From Nioella sp965215655 (GTDB lineage: Bacteria > Pseudomonadota > Alphaproteobacteria > Rhodobacterales > Rhodobacteraceae): a stretch of 64,000 nt of DNA. Position numbers and translations under genes: made by a program. Positions 1 through 7,841 of the stretch are shown one piece after another. The notes beneath the pieces were generated by a model. It had not been told where the DNA came from. It made no database searches and saw nothing but the letters and a program-made list of their open reading frames with translations. Within the stretch, counting starts at the first letter, position 1. Each line of letters begins with the position of its first letter. Location: contig NZ_OZ244111.1 in assembly GCF_965215655.1 (NCBI RefSeq), forward strand, positions 744,001 to 808,000, read 5' to 3'.

Positions 1-672
1 GACCTGCTGATTGTTGTGGGGGCGCTGGTCGGCTCCTCCGGTGCGATCCTGTCCTACATCATGTGCAAGGCGATGAACCGGTCCTTCATCAGTGTGATCC
101 TTGGCGGCTTTGGCGGCACCGCGGGCCCCGCGATGGAGATCGAGGGCGAGCAGGTGGCGATTGACGCCGATGGCGTGGCGACAGCCCTCAATGAGGCTGA
201 CAGCGTGATCATCGTGCCGGGCTACGGCATGGCGGTGGCGCAGGCGCAATCGGCGGTGGCCGACCTGACGCGCAAGCTGCGCGCGGCAGGCAAGGAGGTG
301 CGCTTTGCGATCCACCCCGTTGCGGGCCGTCTGCCGGGGCATATGAACGTGCTGCTGGCGGAAGCCAAAGTGCCCTATGACATCGTGATGGAAATGGACG
401 AGATCAACGAGGACTTCCCCTCGACCGACGTGGTTATCGTGATTGGCTCCAACGACATCGTGAACCCGGCGGCGCAGGAAGACCCCAACAGCCCCATCGC
501 CGGCATGCCGGTGCTGGAGGTTTGGAAAGCCAAGCAGGTCTTCGTGTCCAAGCGCGGGCAGGGCACCGGCTATTCCGGCATCGAGAACCCGCTGTTCTAC
601 AAGGAGAACACGCGCATGTTCTACGGTGACGCAAAGGCCAGCATCGACTCGCTTCTGCCAAAGATCAGCTGA
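1..672 (+). CDS. pntB: NAD(P) transhydrogenase subunit beta, C-terminal part
   Basis: The reading frame is open from base 1 and ends at 672, so only the last 223 residues are present. They match the end of PntB: a final membrane stretch with VGSSGAILSYIMCKAMNRS, then the NADP(H)-binding domain III with the GYGMAVAQAQ loop, the R-F-A-I-H-P-V-A-G-R-L-PGHMN stretch and VIGSNDIVNP. PntB with PntA couples proton movement across the inner membrane to hydride transfer from NADH to NADP+. The gene is followed by a strong terminator, so it closes an operon lying mostly outside the window. Nothing is abnormal in the visible part. Confidence 0.96.
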   Translation, partial: DLLIVVGALVGSSGAILSYIMCKAMNRSFISVILGGFGGTAGPAMEIEGEQVAIDADGVATALNEADSVIIVPGYGMAVAQAQSAVADLTRKLRAAGKEVRFAIHPVAGRLPGHMNVLLAEAKVPYDIVMEMDEINEDFPSTDVVIVIGSNDIVNPAAQEDPNSPIAGMPVLEVWKAKQVFVSKRGQGTGYSGIENPLFYKENTRMFYGDAKASIDSLLPKIS

Positions 673-695
673 CGCCCGTCGAACCTGAAATCGGA

Positions 696-726
696 AAGCC
701 CCGAGGTCTGGCCTCGGGGCTTTTTC
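696..726 (+). terminator. Rho-independent terminator of the pnt operon
   Basis: An 11-bp perfect stem, 696-706 paired with 712-722, closes on a 5-base loop and runs into a T tract at 721-725. It lies 24 bases after the pntB stop and separates it from the sugar/cyclitol genes. Confidence 0.92.
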
Positions 727-817
727 TTTGGTTGGGCGACGCGTCTGGTGCGGAAGCGTTCCGATCACGGGAGAATTCCATTCTCGTCACATTTCCCCGC
801 TGTCCGTGAGAGCCGTC

Positions 818-832
818 GTTCCAATCTGGACA
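818..832. promoter_or_regulatory. operator-like 15-mer before the Gfo/Idh gene
   Basis: GTTCCAATCTGGACA, centred on a pseudo-palindrome TCCA-N3-TGGA. A copy differing at two of 15 positions lies at 2792-2806, before the transporter genes of the same cluster. Position about 70 bases before the start codon at 902 and repetition before a second unit suggest a shared regulator site. The regulator is not identified in the window. Confidence 0.45.
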
Positions 833-901
833 AACCCTGCATTGTTGACCGGCGGCTTTTCCGAGAGGCTGTCCATAAAACGGATGTAAGGGAGGGGCGC
901 G

Positions 902-1906
902 ATGCTTCGCTTCGGAATAATCGGCACCGGTCGGATCGGCGACATGCATGCGCGTCTTGTGGCGTTGCAGCCCGATGCGCGGGTGACCTGGTGTTATGAC
1001 GTGTTCGAGGAAAGCGCCGCACGGACCGCCGCCGCCGTGGGGGCGCGGGCGACGACCGATCTGGATGCGCTGCTCGGGGCCGATGATGTCGACGCGGTGC
1101 TGATCGCCTCGCCCACCAATACCCATGTGGGGATGATCCTGCGCTCTGCCGAGGCGGGCAAGCCGATCCTGTGCGAGAAGCCCATTGATGTCGATATCGA
1201 GAAGGTCGAGGAGTGCCGCGAGAAGCTGGCCGCCTTCGATGTTCCGCTGCAACTTGGTTTCAACCGGCGGTTCGATCCCAGCCACGCAGGCGTGCAAAAG
1301 GCCGTCGCGGCAGGCGAGGTCGGGGCGCTGGAACTGCTTGTCATCACAAGCAGGGACCCGGGGCCTCCTCCCCCCCGGGCGATCTTGGAGGCCTGTGGCG
1401 GCCTGTTCCGCGACACCACGATCCACGATATGGACATGGCGCGGTTTGTCCTGGGCGAGGAGCCGGTCGAGGTTTTCGCCATGGCCGCCAACCGGGTCGA
1501 TCCGATCTTTGCGGAACTGGGCGACGTGGATACCGCGATGATCGTGATGCGCACCGCATCGGGCGCGCTGTGCCATATCAACAACTCGCGCCGCACCAAT
1601 TACGGCTATGACCAGCGGGTGGAGGCCTTCGGGGCCGACGGCATGGTGCGGTCGAACAACCACCGCCCGACCGAGGTGTCGCGACACGGGGCAGGCGGGA
1701 CGGCGACGAAGGATGAGTTGCTCTATTTCTTCATCGAGCGTTACCGTGCCGCCTACGAGGCCGAGATCCGCGATTTCATCGACCAGGTGACGGCGGGCAA
1801 ACCGCCGAACGTGACATTCGAGGACGGGCGGCGCGCGCTGCTTCTGTCCGAGGCGGCGCTGAAATCCTACCAGACCAACAAGCCGGTGGAGGTGACTTAC
1901 GCATGA
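902..1906 (+). CDS. Gfo/Idh/MocA oxidoreductase, inositol 2-dehydrogenase-like
   Basis: 334 residues, full length for the family. The N-terminal Rossmann fold carries GTGRIGDMHA at residues 7-16; the family signature CEKP lies near residue 97, and HDMDMAR near residue 175 supplies the usual His/Asp active-site region. The best match from memory is inositol 2-dehydrogenase (IolG), which oxidises myo-inositol to scyllo-inosose with NAD+. A related polyol or sugar substrate is equally possible. The start has GGGAGGGG just upstream, and the stop overlaps the next gene (ATGA), showing translational coupling with the SDR. Substrate assignment is inferred from family and from the sugar transporter downstream. 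Confidence 0.85.
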   Translation: MLRFGIIGTGRIGDMHARLVALQPDARVTWCYDVFEESAARTAAAVGARATTDLDALLGADDVDAVLIASPTNTHVGMILRSAEAGKPILCEKPIDVDIEKVEECREKLAAFDVPLQLGFNRRFDPSHAGVQKAVAAGEVGALELLVITSRDPGPPPPRAILEACGGLFRDTTIHDMDMARFVLGEEPVEVFAMAANRVDPIFAELGDVDTAMIVMRTASGALCHINNSRRTNYGYDQRVEAFGADGMVRSNNHRPTEVSRHGAGGTATKDELLYFFIERYRAAYEAEIRDFIDQVTAGKPPNVTFEDGRRALLLSEAALKSYQTNKPVEVTYA

Positions 1907-2778
1907 CCGACTATCAAAGCCCCTATGGCAGTGCCGCCTATCACGCGGCGTCCGAGGATGATGTTCCGCTAGACCGGCATTTCGCGGGCAAGGTGGCGGT
2001 GGTGACCGGGTCGACGCAGGGGCTTGGTCTGACGGCGGTCAAGCTGATGCTGCGGCGCGGGCTGAAAGGCGCCTTAATCATGGGCCGCAAAGAGGCAGAG
2101 GGGCAGGCGGCGGCGGATGCGCTGACCACGCCGGAACAAAGAGTGGTCTATCACCGCGCCGACCTGACCGATCTGGACGATTGCCAGTCGATCCACGACC
2201 GCGCGATTGCCGAATTTGGAACCTATGACATCCTCGTCAACTCTGCCGGGATCACCGACCGGGGCGGCATTCTGGATGGCGATGCGGCACTGTGGGAACG
2301 CACCTTCGCGATCAACGCCCGCGCGCCCTTCTTCCTGATGCAGAACGCCGCCAATCACTGGCGGGCAGAGGGCAAGCCCGGCGCCATCGTCAATGTCGCC
2401 ACGATCACCGCCCATGGTGGGGTGCCGTTTCTGACGGTTTATGCCGCGTCCAAGGCGGCGCTTGTGGCCACCACCAAGAACGCGGCCTTTTCGCTGATGC
2501 GCGACGGGATCCGGGTGAATGCGCTGGCCATCGGCTGGATGGACACCCCCGCCGAGGACATCACGCAAAAGACGTTCCACGATATGCCGGACGGATGGCA
2601 GGCCGAGGCGGGCAGGCAGTTGCCTGCGGGCAGGCTGCTGAACATGAACGAGGTCGCGCGCTGGATCGCACATCTGGCCAGTGACGAGTCGGGCATCATG
2701 ACGGGATCCGTTCTCGATTTCGATCAGGGGGTTATCGGCTGCTACGAGGCGACTCCGATCCCCGAGAAACCGGGCTGA
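1903..2778 (+). CDS. SDR family NAD(P)-dependent oxidoreductase
   Basis: 291 residues, classical short-chain dehydrogenase. About 30 extra N-terminal residues precede the cofactor motif TGSTQGLG (about residues 35-42); NSAG follows near residue 113, and the catalytic Tyr-Lys appears as YAASK near residue 183. The C-terminal part has the usual VRVNALAIGWMDTP segment. Its start overlaps the Gfo/Idh stop by four bases, so the two enzymes probably act on successive intermediates of one substrate. A gap of about 150 bases with a second operator-like site separates it from the transporter genes. Substrate unknown. Confidence 0.88.
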   Translation: MTDYQSPYGSAAYHAASEDDVPLDRHFAGKVAVVTGSTQGLGLTAVKLMLRRGLKGALIMGRKEAEGQAAADALTTPEQRVVYHRADLTDLDDCQSIHDRAIAEFGTYDILVNSAGITDRGGILDGDAALWERTFAINARAPFFLMQNAANHWRAEGKPGAIVNVATITAHGGVPFLTVYAASKAALVATTKNAAFSLMRDGIRVNALAIGWMDTPAEDITQKTFHDMPDGWQAEAGRQLPAGRLLNMNEVARWIAHLASDESGIMTGSVLDFDQGVIGCYEATPIPEKPG

Positions 2779-2791
2779 CCGGGGCTGTCCG

Positions 2792-2806
2792 GTTCCAGAC
2801 TGGACA
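2792..2806. promoter_or_regulatory. operator-like 15-mer before the ABC transporter genes
   Basis: GTTCCAGACTGGACA contains the palindrome TCCAG-A-CTGGA and matches 818-832 at 13 of 15 positions. CTGTCC directly before it pairs with GGACAG at its right edge, so the whole stretch 2786-2807 is an inverted repeat. It lies between the SDR stop and the binding-protein gene. Confidence 0.5.
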
Positions 2807-2932
2807 GAACTCGACACGACCGGGGCGGGATGCGGGCCTAGACTGAGCACACGAATACCGAACTGGAACCGGCCCCGCGCGGCCGGATCCCGCAAGGCCC
2901 CGATGGGCCACCGACATCAAGGGAGGACGACA

Positions 2933-4021
2933 ATGACCAGACTGACGAAAATCCTGACCAATAGCAGCGCCGCCGTGGCGCTGACCGTGGCCGGCTTCAC
3001 CGCCGCGCCCGCGCTGGCCGATGGCGAGCAAGTGTTCTTCATGCTGCCCAATTCCACCACCATCCGGTTCGAGCGCCGCGACGCGCCTCTGTTCGTGGCG
3101 GCGATGGAAGAACGGATGCCGGGGGCCACAGTCACCGTGCAGAACGGAGAGGGCGACCCGGTGCGCCAGCAGCGGCTGGTGGAAGACGCCATCGCGCAAG
3201 GCGCCGATCTGATCGTCTACACCTCGTCCGATGCGAACCTGTCTGCGGGTGCGCTGCGCGCCGCAGAAGAGGCCGGGGTTCCCGTTCTTCTGTATGAACA
3301 TGACGCGATCGGCGGTCTGGCCGAGGCGCATGTTCTGTTCAACGCCCGTGCCGTGGGCCAGGCACAGGGCCAGCGCGCGGCGGAGCTGATCGAGGCGATG
3401 CCCGAAGGCACTATCCGCATCGCCCGCGTGAAGGGCAACCAGGGCGAATACGGCACAACCCAGTATGAGCTGGGCCAGAACGAGTATCTCGATCCGCTGA
3501 TTGCATCGGGCCGCGTGGAAATCGTCTGCGAGGATTTCACCCCCAATTGGGACCCGGTGCAGGCGCAGGCCTTTGCCGAGGACTGCCTGACCCGGACCGG
3601 CGGCGAGGTCGACATGTTCCTTGGCATGAATGACGGCACCACCGGCGGCTCGGTCGCGGCACTGATCAGCCAGGGCTACGCGCCGGGCGAAATCGTCGTG
3701 ACCGGCGGCCAGGACGCCACCATCGAGGCGCTTCAGTTCATCGCTCAGGGCTGGCAGGACAACACCGTCTTCAAGGACCTGAGGGTGATGGCCGAGGCCG
3801 CCGCCGACATGGCGGTTGCGATCCTGAACGGTGAGGAGCTGCCGGAACAGTGGATGAACGGCGAGGTGGACAATGACTACATGATGGTCCCCGCCGCCTT
3901 CCTGCCGGTTAACAACGTCACGCTCGACAATATCTCGGATGTGGTCGAGGCCGGTATCTACACCTGGGCTGAAGTCTGCCAGGGCGCGGAAGACTCTCAA
4001 TTGTGTCAGGATAACCTCTGA
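2933..4021 (+). CDS. sugar ABC transporter substrate-binding protein (XylF-like)
   Basis: 362 residues from the ATG at 2933, chosen because GGGAGGA lies 6-12 bases upstream and the protein then opens with a Sec signal peptide ending in ALADGEQ. The body has the periplasmic-binding-protein type 1 pattern for sugars: paired Rossmann-like lobes, DLIVYTSSDAN, VPVLLYEHDAI and a C-terminal lobe with VVTGGQDA and TVFKDL. It resembles D-xylose and multiple-sugar binding proteins. It forms one transporter with the ATPase and permease that follow. The sugar or cyclitol bound cannot be read from the sequence. Confidence 0.9.
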   Translation: MTRLTKILTNSSAAVALTVAGFTAAPALADGEQVFFMLPNSTTIRFERRDAPLFVAAMEERMPGATVTVQNGEGDPVRQQRLVEDAIAQGADLIVYTSSDANLSAGALRAAEEAGVPVLLYEHDAIGGLAEAHVLFNARAVGQAQGQRAAELIEAMPEGTIRIARVKGNQGEYGTTQYELGQNEYLDPLIASGRVEIVCEDFTPNWDPVQAQAFAEDCLTRTGGEVDMFLGMNDGTTGGSVAALISQGYAPGEIVVTGGQDATIEALQFIAQGWQDNTVFKDLRVMAEAAADMAVAILNGEELPEQWMNGEVDNDYMMVPAAFLPVNNVTLDNISDVVEAGIYTWAEVCQGAEDSQLCQDNL

Positions 4022-4091
4022 CAGCAGAGGTTTCTCCCGGTCGTCGGCGGTGAAACATCCGCCGGCGACCTCGCGATACGGAAAGGCAGAC

Positions 4092-4856
4092 ATGACACAG
4101 CCCATCCTCAGCCTGCGTGGCATCACCAAGCATTTCGGCGGCGTCAAGGCGCTGACCGACGTGTCGCTCGATCTGGAGCCCGGCAAGGTCGTGGCGCTTG
4201 TGGGCGATAACGGGGCGGGAAAATCGACGCTGGTCAAAGTGATGTCCGGCGTGCACCGGCCCGATAGCGGAACCTATCAGTTCGAGGGGCGGGACGTGGC
4301 CGCGTCCAACCCGGCCGAGGTGGCCGATATGGGGGTGCAGACGGTCTATCAGGACCTCGCGCTGTGCGACAATCTCGATGCGGTTCAGAACCTCTTTCTG
4401 GGGCGGGAACTGACGGGGCCATGGTACACGGGCTACCGCGTCAGCCGCGCGGCGGCAGAGAGGCGGGCAAAGGAGGTGCTGAAGCGGCTCCGGCTCGACT
4501 CCATCTCGCTGACCCGCAACGTGGGCGCCATGTCGGGCGGGCAACGCCAGAACATCGCCATCGCCCGGTCGATCCTGTGGGAACCCAAGGTGGTGCTGCT
4601 GGATGAACCGACGGCGGCGCTGAGCCATTCGGCGGCGGAACAGGTGGGTGACCTCGTGCGCGAACTGGCCTCGCACGGGTTGGCCGTGCTGGTGATCAGC
4701 CATGACATCCATCACTTCGTTCTGGACAACACCGACCGGATCGAGGTGCTGCGGCTGGGGCGCAACGCCGCCAGCTTCAATTCCAAGGACGTGACCGGCG
4801 AGCAGGTCGTCAACGCGATGGTGGGCGGCAATGAAGCCGTCAACATGGCAGGCTGA
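4092..4856 (+). CDS. sugar ABC transporter ATP-binding protein
   Basis: 254 residues from the ATG at 4092. A single nucleotide-binding domain: Walker A GDNGAGKST near residue 38, Q-loop in TVYQDLAL, signature MSGGQRQNIAIAR near residue 140, Walker B VVLLDEPTAAL and switch His in VISHDIHH. Carbohydrate importers of the XylG/RbsA class often carry two fused ATPase domains; this one has only one, so it should act as a homodimer, as in the FrcA-type subgroup. It lies between the binding protein and permease genes in a compact operon. Confidence 0.93.
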   Translation: MTQPILSLRGITKHFGGVKALTDVSLDLEPGKVVALVGDNGAGKSTLVKVMSGVHRPDSGTYQFEGRDVAASNPAEVADMGVQTVYQDLALCDNLDAVQNLFLGRELTGPWYTGYRVSRAAAERRAKEVLKRLRLDSISLTRNVGAMSGGQRQNIAIARSILWEPKVVLLDEPTAALSHSAAEQVGDLVRELASHGLAVLVISHDIHHFVLDNTDRIEVLRLGRNAASFNSKDVTGEQVVNAMVGGNEAVNMAG

Positions 4857-4871
4857 GGCGAGGACAGACGA

Positions 4872-6074
4872 ATGACCGATGCATCCATCCCCCACACGTC
4901 CACGGCGACGCCGACACGGTCTCTGACGGAACGCCTGGGCAATGAGCTTAGCTTCGTGCCGGTGGCCGTTGGCCTCGTTGCGCTGTTCCTTTTCTTCGCA
5001 ACGCAGTCGGATGTGTTCCTGACCAGCCGCAACCTGTCGAACCTTCTGGTGCAATCGACCGTGACCGGGATCATCGCGCTTGGCCTCGTCTTCGTGCTGC
5101 TAACGGGCGAGATTGACCTGTCCGTCGCCGCAACTTCGGGCGTGGCCTCTGTCTTCATGGCCAAGCTGGTGATGGATTTCGGCCTGCCGGTGCCGCTTGC
5201 GATCCTTGCGGGCGTTGCGCTGGGCGGGCTTGTCGGTGCGGCCTCGGCAAGGTGGGTGACGCTGATCGGGGTGCCGTCCTTCGTGGTGACACTTGGCGTG
5301 GGGCTGGTGCTGAACGGCATCCAGTTGCTGCTTCTGCCCCGCACGGGCCGCTACAACCTGATGAATTCCGGTGTCGATCAGCTTGCCGCGACCCATGTGA
5401 CCGGCCCAATGGCCTGGGGGTTGGTGCTAGGCGCCATCGTGCTGTTTGCCCTGGTCATGGGATCGACATGGCGGTCACGCCAGCGGGCGGGACTGTCTGC
5501 ATCCTTCAACGCGGGCGTTCTGCTGCCGGTGGTTATCGTGGCGCTGTTTCTTGTCGGGGTTCTGGTCTTTCTGGAAAATCAGCGGGGGCTGCCGATGCCG
5601 GTCATCCTGTTCCTCGCGCTGCTTGGGGTCATGTCCTACATCACCTCCGAGACGCGCTTTGGCACCTACCTTTATGCCATCGGCAACAATGCCGAGGCCG
5701 CGCGGCGGGCGGGCATCAAGGTGGACCGCATCAAGATTACCGCTTTCGCCATCGCGGGCGGCATGGCGGCCTTTGGCGGCATCCTGTCGGCTTCGCGCTC
5801 GCTTGGCGTATCGGTGTCGTCCGGCGGCGGCGTCGGTGGCGGGGCGCTGCTGCTGGAAAGCATCGCGGCGGCGGTCATTGGCGGGGTGAGCCTGTTCGGC
5901 GGGCGCGGCATGGTCGTCGGCGCCCTGTTCGGCGCGCTGATCATCGCAACCGTGTCGAACGGGCTGAACCTGATGGGCGTGGCCAATGAGGCGCGGCTGA
6001 TCGTGACTGGCCTGCTTCTGGTCGTTGCGGTGTCGATCGACCGCGGGATCGAAAGGCTGGCGCGGCCGGGCTGA
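4872..6074 (+). CDS. sugar ABC transporter permease (XylH-like)
   Basis: 400 residues with about ten hydrophobic segments typical of BPD_transp_2 permeases. LLTGEIDLSVAATSG is the conserved cytoplasmic-side loop of XylH/RbsC proteins, and GNNAEAARRAGIKVDRIK is the coupling region that contacts the ATPase. It starts 15 bases after the ATPase stop, and its end faces the BLUF gene tail-to-tail at a 23-base gap with no visible terminator. It is the inner-membrane channel of the 2.9-6.1 kb transporter. Confidence 0.93.
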   Translation: MTDASIPHTSTATPTRSLTERLGNELSFVPVAVGLVALFLFFATQSDVFLTSRNLSNLLVQSTVTGIIALGLVFVLLTGEIDLSVAATSGVASVFMAKLVMDFGLPVPLAILAGVALGGLVGAASARWVTLIGVPSFVVTLGVGLVLNGIQLLLLPRTGRYNLMNSGVDQLAATHVTGPMAWGLVLGAIVLFALVMGSTWRSRQRAGLSASFNAGVLLPVVIVALFLVGVLVFLENQRGLPMPVILFLALLGVMSYITSETRFGTYLYAIGNNAEAARRAGIKVDRIKITAFAIAGGMAAFGGILSASRSLGVSVSSGGGVGGGALLLESIAAAVIGGVSLFGGRGMVVGALFGALIIATVSNGLNLMGVANEARLIVTGLLLVVAVSIDRGIERLARPG

Positions 6075-6097
6075 GGCGGACCGAAAGCAGGCGGCGC

Positions 6098-6529
6098 TCA
6101 GCCCTCGTAGAAGCTGCGCAGCAATTGCAGCCCGTTGGACAGCTCGCCGTCGCTGGCCCGTTGCCAGAAGGCATCGCTGCCGAGATCGGCGAAACCTTCG
6201 ACGCCTGTCAGGTCATTGGCATCGACATTCTTGAAGCCCATGGACCAGTTGGAAAACATCCTGTCGTCAATTGGCCCCTCGTCGATCACCACTACCGTAT
6301 GGTGCCTTGTATCGTTGGAAATCCGGCGCCAGACATCGTCAATGGCCGCGTCCGGCCCTTCCAGAACCTGAATGAAATTCCCGCGGCGGAAATCCTCGTT
6401 GAAGCGATAGACAAGGCATCCGGTGACGCCGTCCTGTTCATTCCGCGCGCGGCTGTGGCGCAGCAATTCGCCAAGGTCTTCCTGAGAGAAGGGCCGCTCG
6501 GCCTGACTGACATAGGCTATGAATTTCAT
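6098..6529 (-). CDS. BLUF-domain blue-light sensor, stand-alone
   Basis: 143 residues: a single BLUF domain (about 1-100) plus a short helical tail. The flavin-network residues are present: Tyr6 (IAYVS), Asn30 (RNEQDGVTG), Gln54 (FIQVLEG), with Trp95 and Met97 in the NWSMG segment. BLUF domains bind FAD and shift hydrogen bonding under blue light. There is no attached EAL, cyclase or HTH output domain, so it must signal by protein contact, like short PixD-type proteins. It is transcribed opposite to both neighbouring catabolic units and shares the 440-base gap upstream of the IclR gene. Its partner is unknown. Confidence 0.92.
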   Translation of the reverse strand: MKFIAYVSQAERPFSQEDLGELLRHSRARNEQDGVTGCLVYRFNEDFRRGNFIQVLEGPDAAIDDVWRRISNDTRHHTVVVIDEGPIDDRMFSNWSMGFKNVDANDLTGVEGFADLGSDAFWQRASDGELSNGLQLLRSFYEG

Positions 6530-6969
6530 CTTGAGGTCATCCTCTCTTGTCCGCCCCGACCGATGGGTTCGCCCCGAAGCTTCAGTGTATCGGGCATTTG
6601 GTAGCCCATTGGCGAAAGTCCAGTGCAGCTGTCAACAAAACGGAGTTCTGGATTGCGAATTTTATATTGTGAAATTCGTGACCTGAGATCCGCAATCCGT
6701 ACCGTGGTCGGCCCATTGGCACTGCCCCCGATTCGGTGCTTTGCGAGGGGAAGACTGCGTGAGGTCTTCGCAATTGCAGCAATGGCGGATAGGCGGGGGA
6801 AATCCCTAGGCTATTGATCTTATGAGTTTTTTTCATATGGGGTGACCCTTCGGCGTCTTGACTTGGTCGAATTAAGTTTCACCATATCAAATTATAGCCA
6901 ATATAATCAAATTATCTTGCCCTGAGGGCCCCATTTCGAAACCCTGATACCAGAGGAGATCGCCAGATC
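6530..6969. other. 440-bp intergenic region, divergent BLUF / iclR promoters
   Basis: No convincing gene. The half next to the IclR gene is markedly AT-rich against a GC-rich background. It holds TTGACT at 6858-6863, a perfect TATAAT at 6902-6907 and the phased repeat annotated separately. The BLUF-proximal half shows nothing recognisable. A small open frame at 6582-6836 on the minus strand has no ribosome site and no recognisable product. Confidence 0.6.
6886..6915. promoter_or_regulatory. 20-bp phased direct repeat over the iclR -10 region
   Basis: ATCAAATTAT occurs at 6886-6895 and again at 6906-6915, exactly 20 bases apart (two helical turns). The second copy abuts the TATAAT hexamer at 6902-6907, and the start codon is at 6970. 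Two identical sites on one DNA face across a promoter fit binding by a dimeric or tetrameric repressor, most simply autoregulation by the IclR protein. Confidence 0.5.
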
Positions 6970-7809
6970 ATGAACGAACAGCTTCACACCCAGGACCGGT
7001 CGGCAAAGGACCTGCGAGGCGTGCTGCGCAGCTCGCAAAAGCCGGTTCGGACGATCCAGTCGGTTGATCGGGCCCTGACGCTTCTGGAACTGGCAGCCGG
7101 TGAAATCGACGGGATCACCTTGTCGGAATTGTCTGATCGGATCGGCCTGAACGCCTCGACCTGCCATCACCTTGTCATGACGCTCGTGGCGCGGGGGTAT
7201 CTGACCCATATCAGCCGCAGCCGTGGATATGCGCTTGGCCCGCGGGTTCGGGAACTGCTGGAGATGATGGAGCATGACTCTGACCCGGCGGTTCTGCTGC
7301 GCGAAGACCTGCGGCGCTTGGGCGAACAGCTCGGCCTCGGCGTGCAGCTTGCCGTGCTCAGCGAAACGTCGCTGCTGACCAAGCTCAGCTTTCCCGGCGC
7401 GGCATCGACCCTGCAAGAGCCAAACGAAGTTGAAAAGATGACCGCGCTGCACGCGACCGCGACGGGCAAGGCCATTCTTGCCTGGATCCCCGATACGGAA
7501 CTTGTGCGGATCATTTCGACCAATGGGCTGAAATCCTACACGCCCAACACGATCAACAGCCTGTCCGGTCTCGTGGAAGAACTGCGCAGCGTGCGCCGCT
7601 TCAAATACGCCATCGACAACGAGGAACTGCGCGAGGGCGTCGTCTGCATCGGATCGGCCATCCGCGAAGGGGGCGGCGCGGTCGTGGCGTCCATCTCGAC
7701 GACGCTGCCCGCCAGCGAGGCGACCGAGGAGCGCAAGGCCCAACTGACCCGCCAGATGATCGAGGCGGCCAACACATTCTCGAACAAGCTGCGAAACGCG
7801 CAACGTTAG
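6970..7809 (+). CDS. IclR family transcriptional regulator
   Basis: 279 residues. An N-terminal winged helix (about residues 28-95; ALTLLELAAGEIDGITLSEL, then LNASTCHHLVMTLVARGYL) is followed by the IclR effector domain (about 105-270), with ALHATATGKAILAW and the C-terminal EELREGVVCIGSAI segment. IclR proteins control small catabolic operons and sense a pathway acid or aromatic compound. AGAGGAGA lies just before the start. Only 32 bases separate it from the alcohol dehydrogenase, in the same direction, so it likely controls and may be co-transcribed with the operon to 21.0 kb. Confidence 0.93.
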   Translation: MNEQLHTQDRSAKDLRGVLRSSQKPVRTIQSVDRALTLLELAAGEIDGITLSELSDRIGLNASTCHHLVMTLVARGYLTHISRSRGYALGPRVRELLEMMEHDSDPAVLLREDLRRLGEQLGLGVQLAVLSETSLLTKLSFPGAASTLQEPNEVEKMTALHATATGKAILAWIPDTELVRIISTNGLKSYTPNTINSLSGLVEELRSVRRFKYAIDNEELREGVVCIGSAIREGGGAVVASISTTLPASEATEERKAQLTRQMIEAANTFSNKLRNAQR

Positions 7810-7841
7810 CAGCCCCGTTAGCAACCTTAGGAGGACAGGAC

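Noticed and set aside
665..1687. Long minus-strand open frame opposite the Gfo/Idh gene
   Set aside because: Antisense shadow of a GC-rich gene; the residue composition is Arg/His/Gly-rich with no domain.
6582..6836. Small open frame in the BLUF-iclR gap
   Set aside because: No ribosome site, odd composition, no recognisable product.
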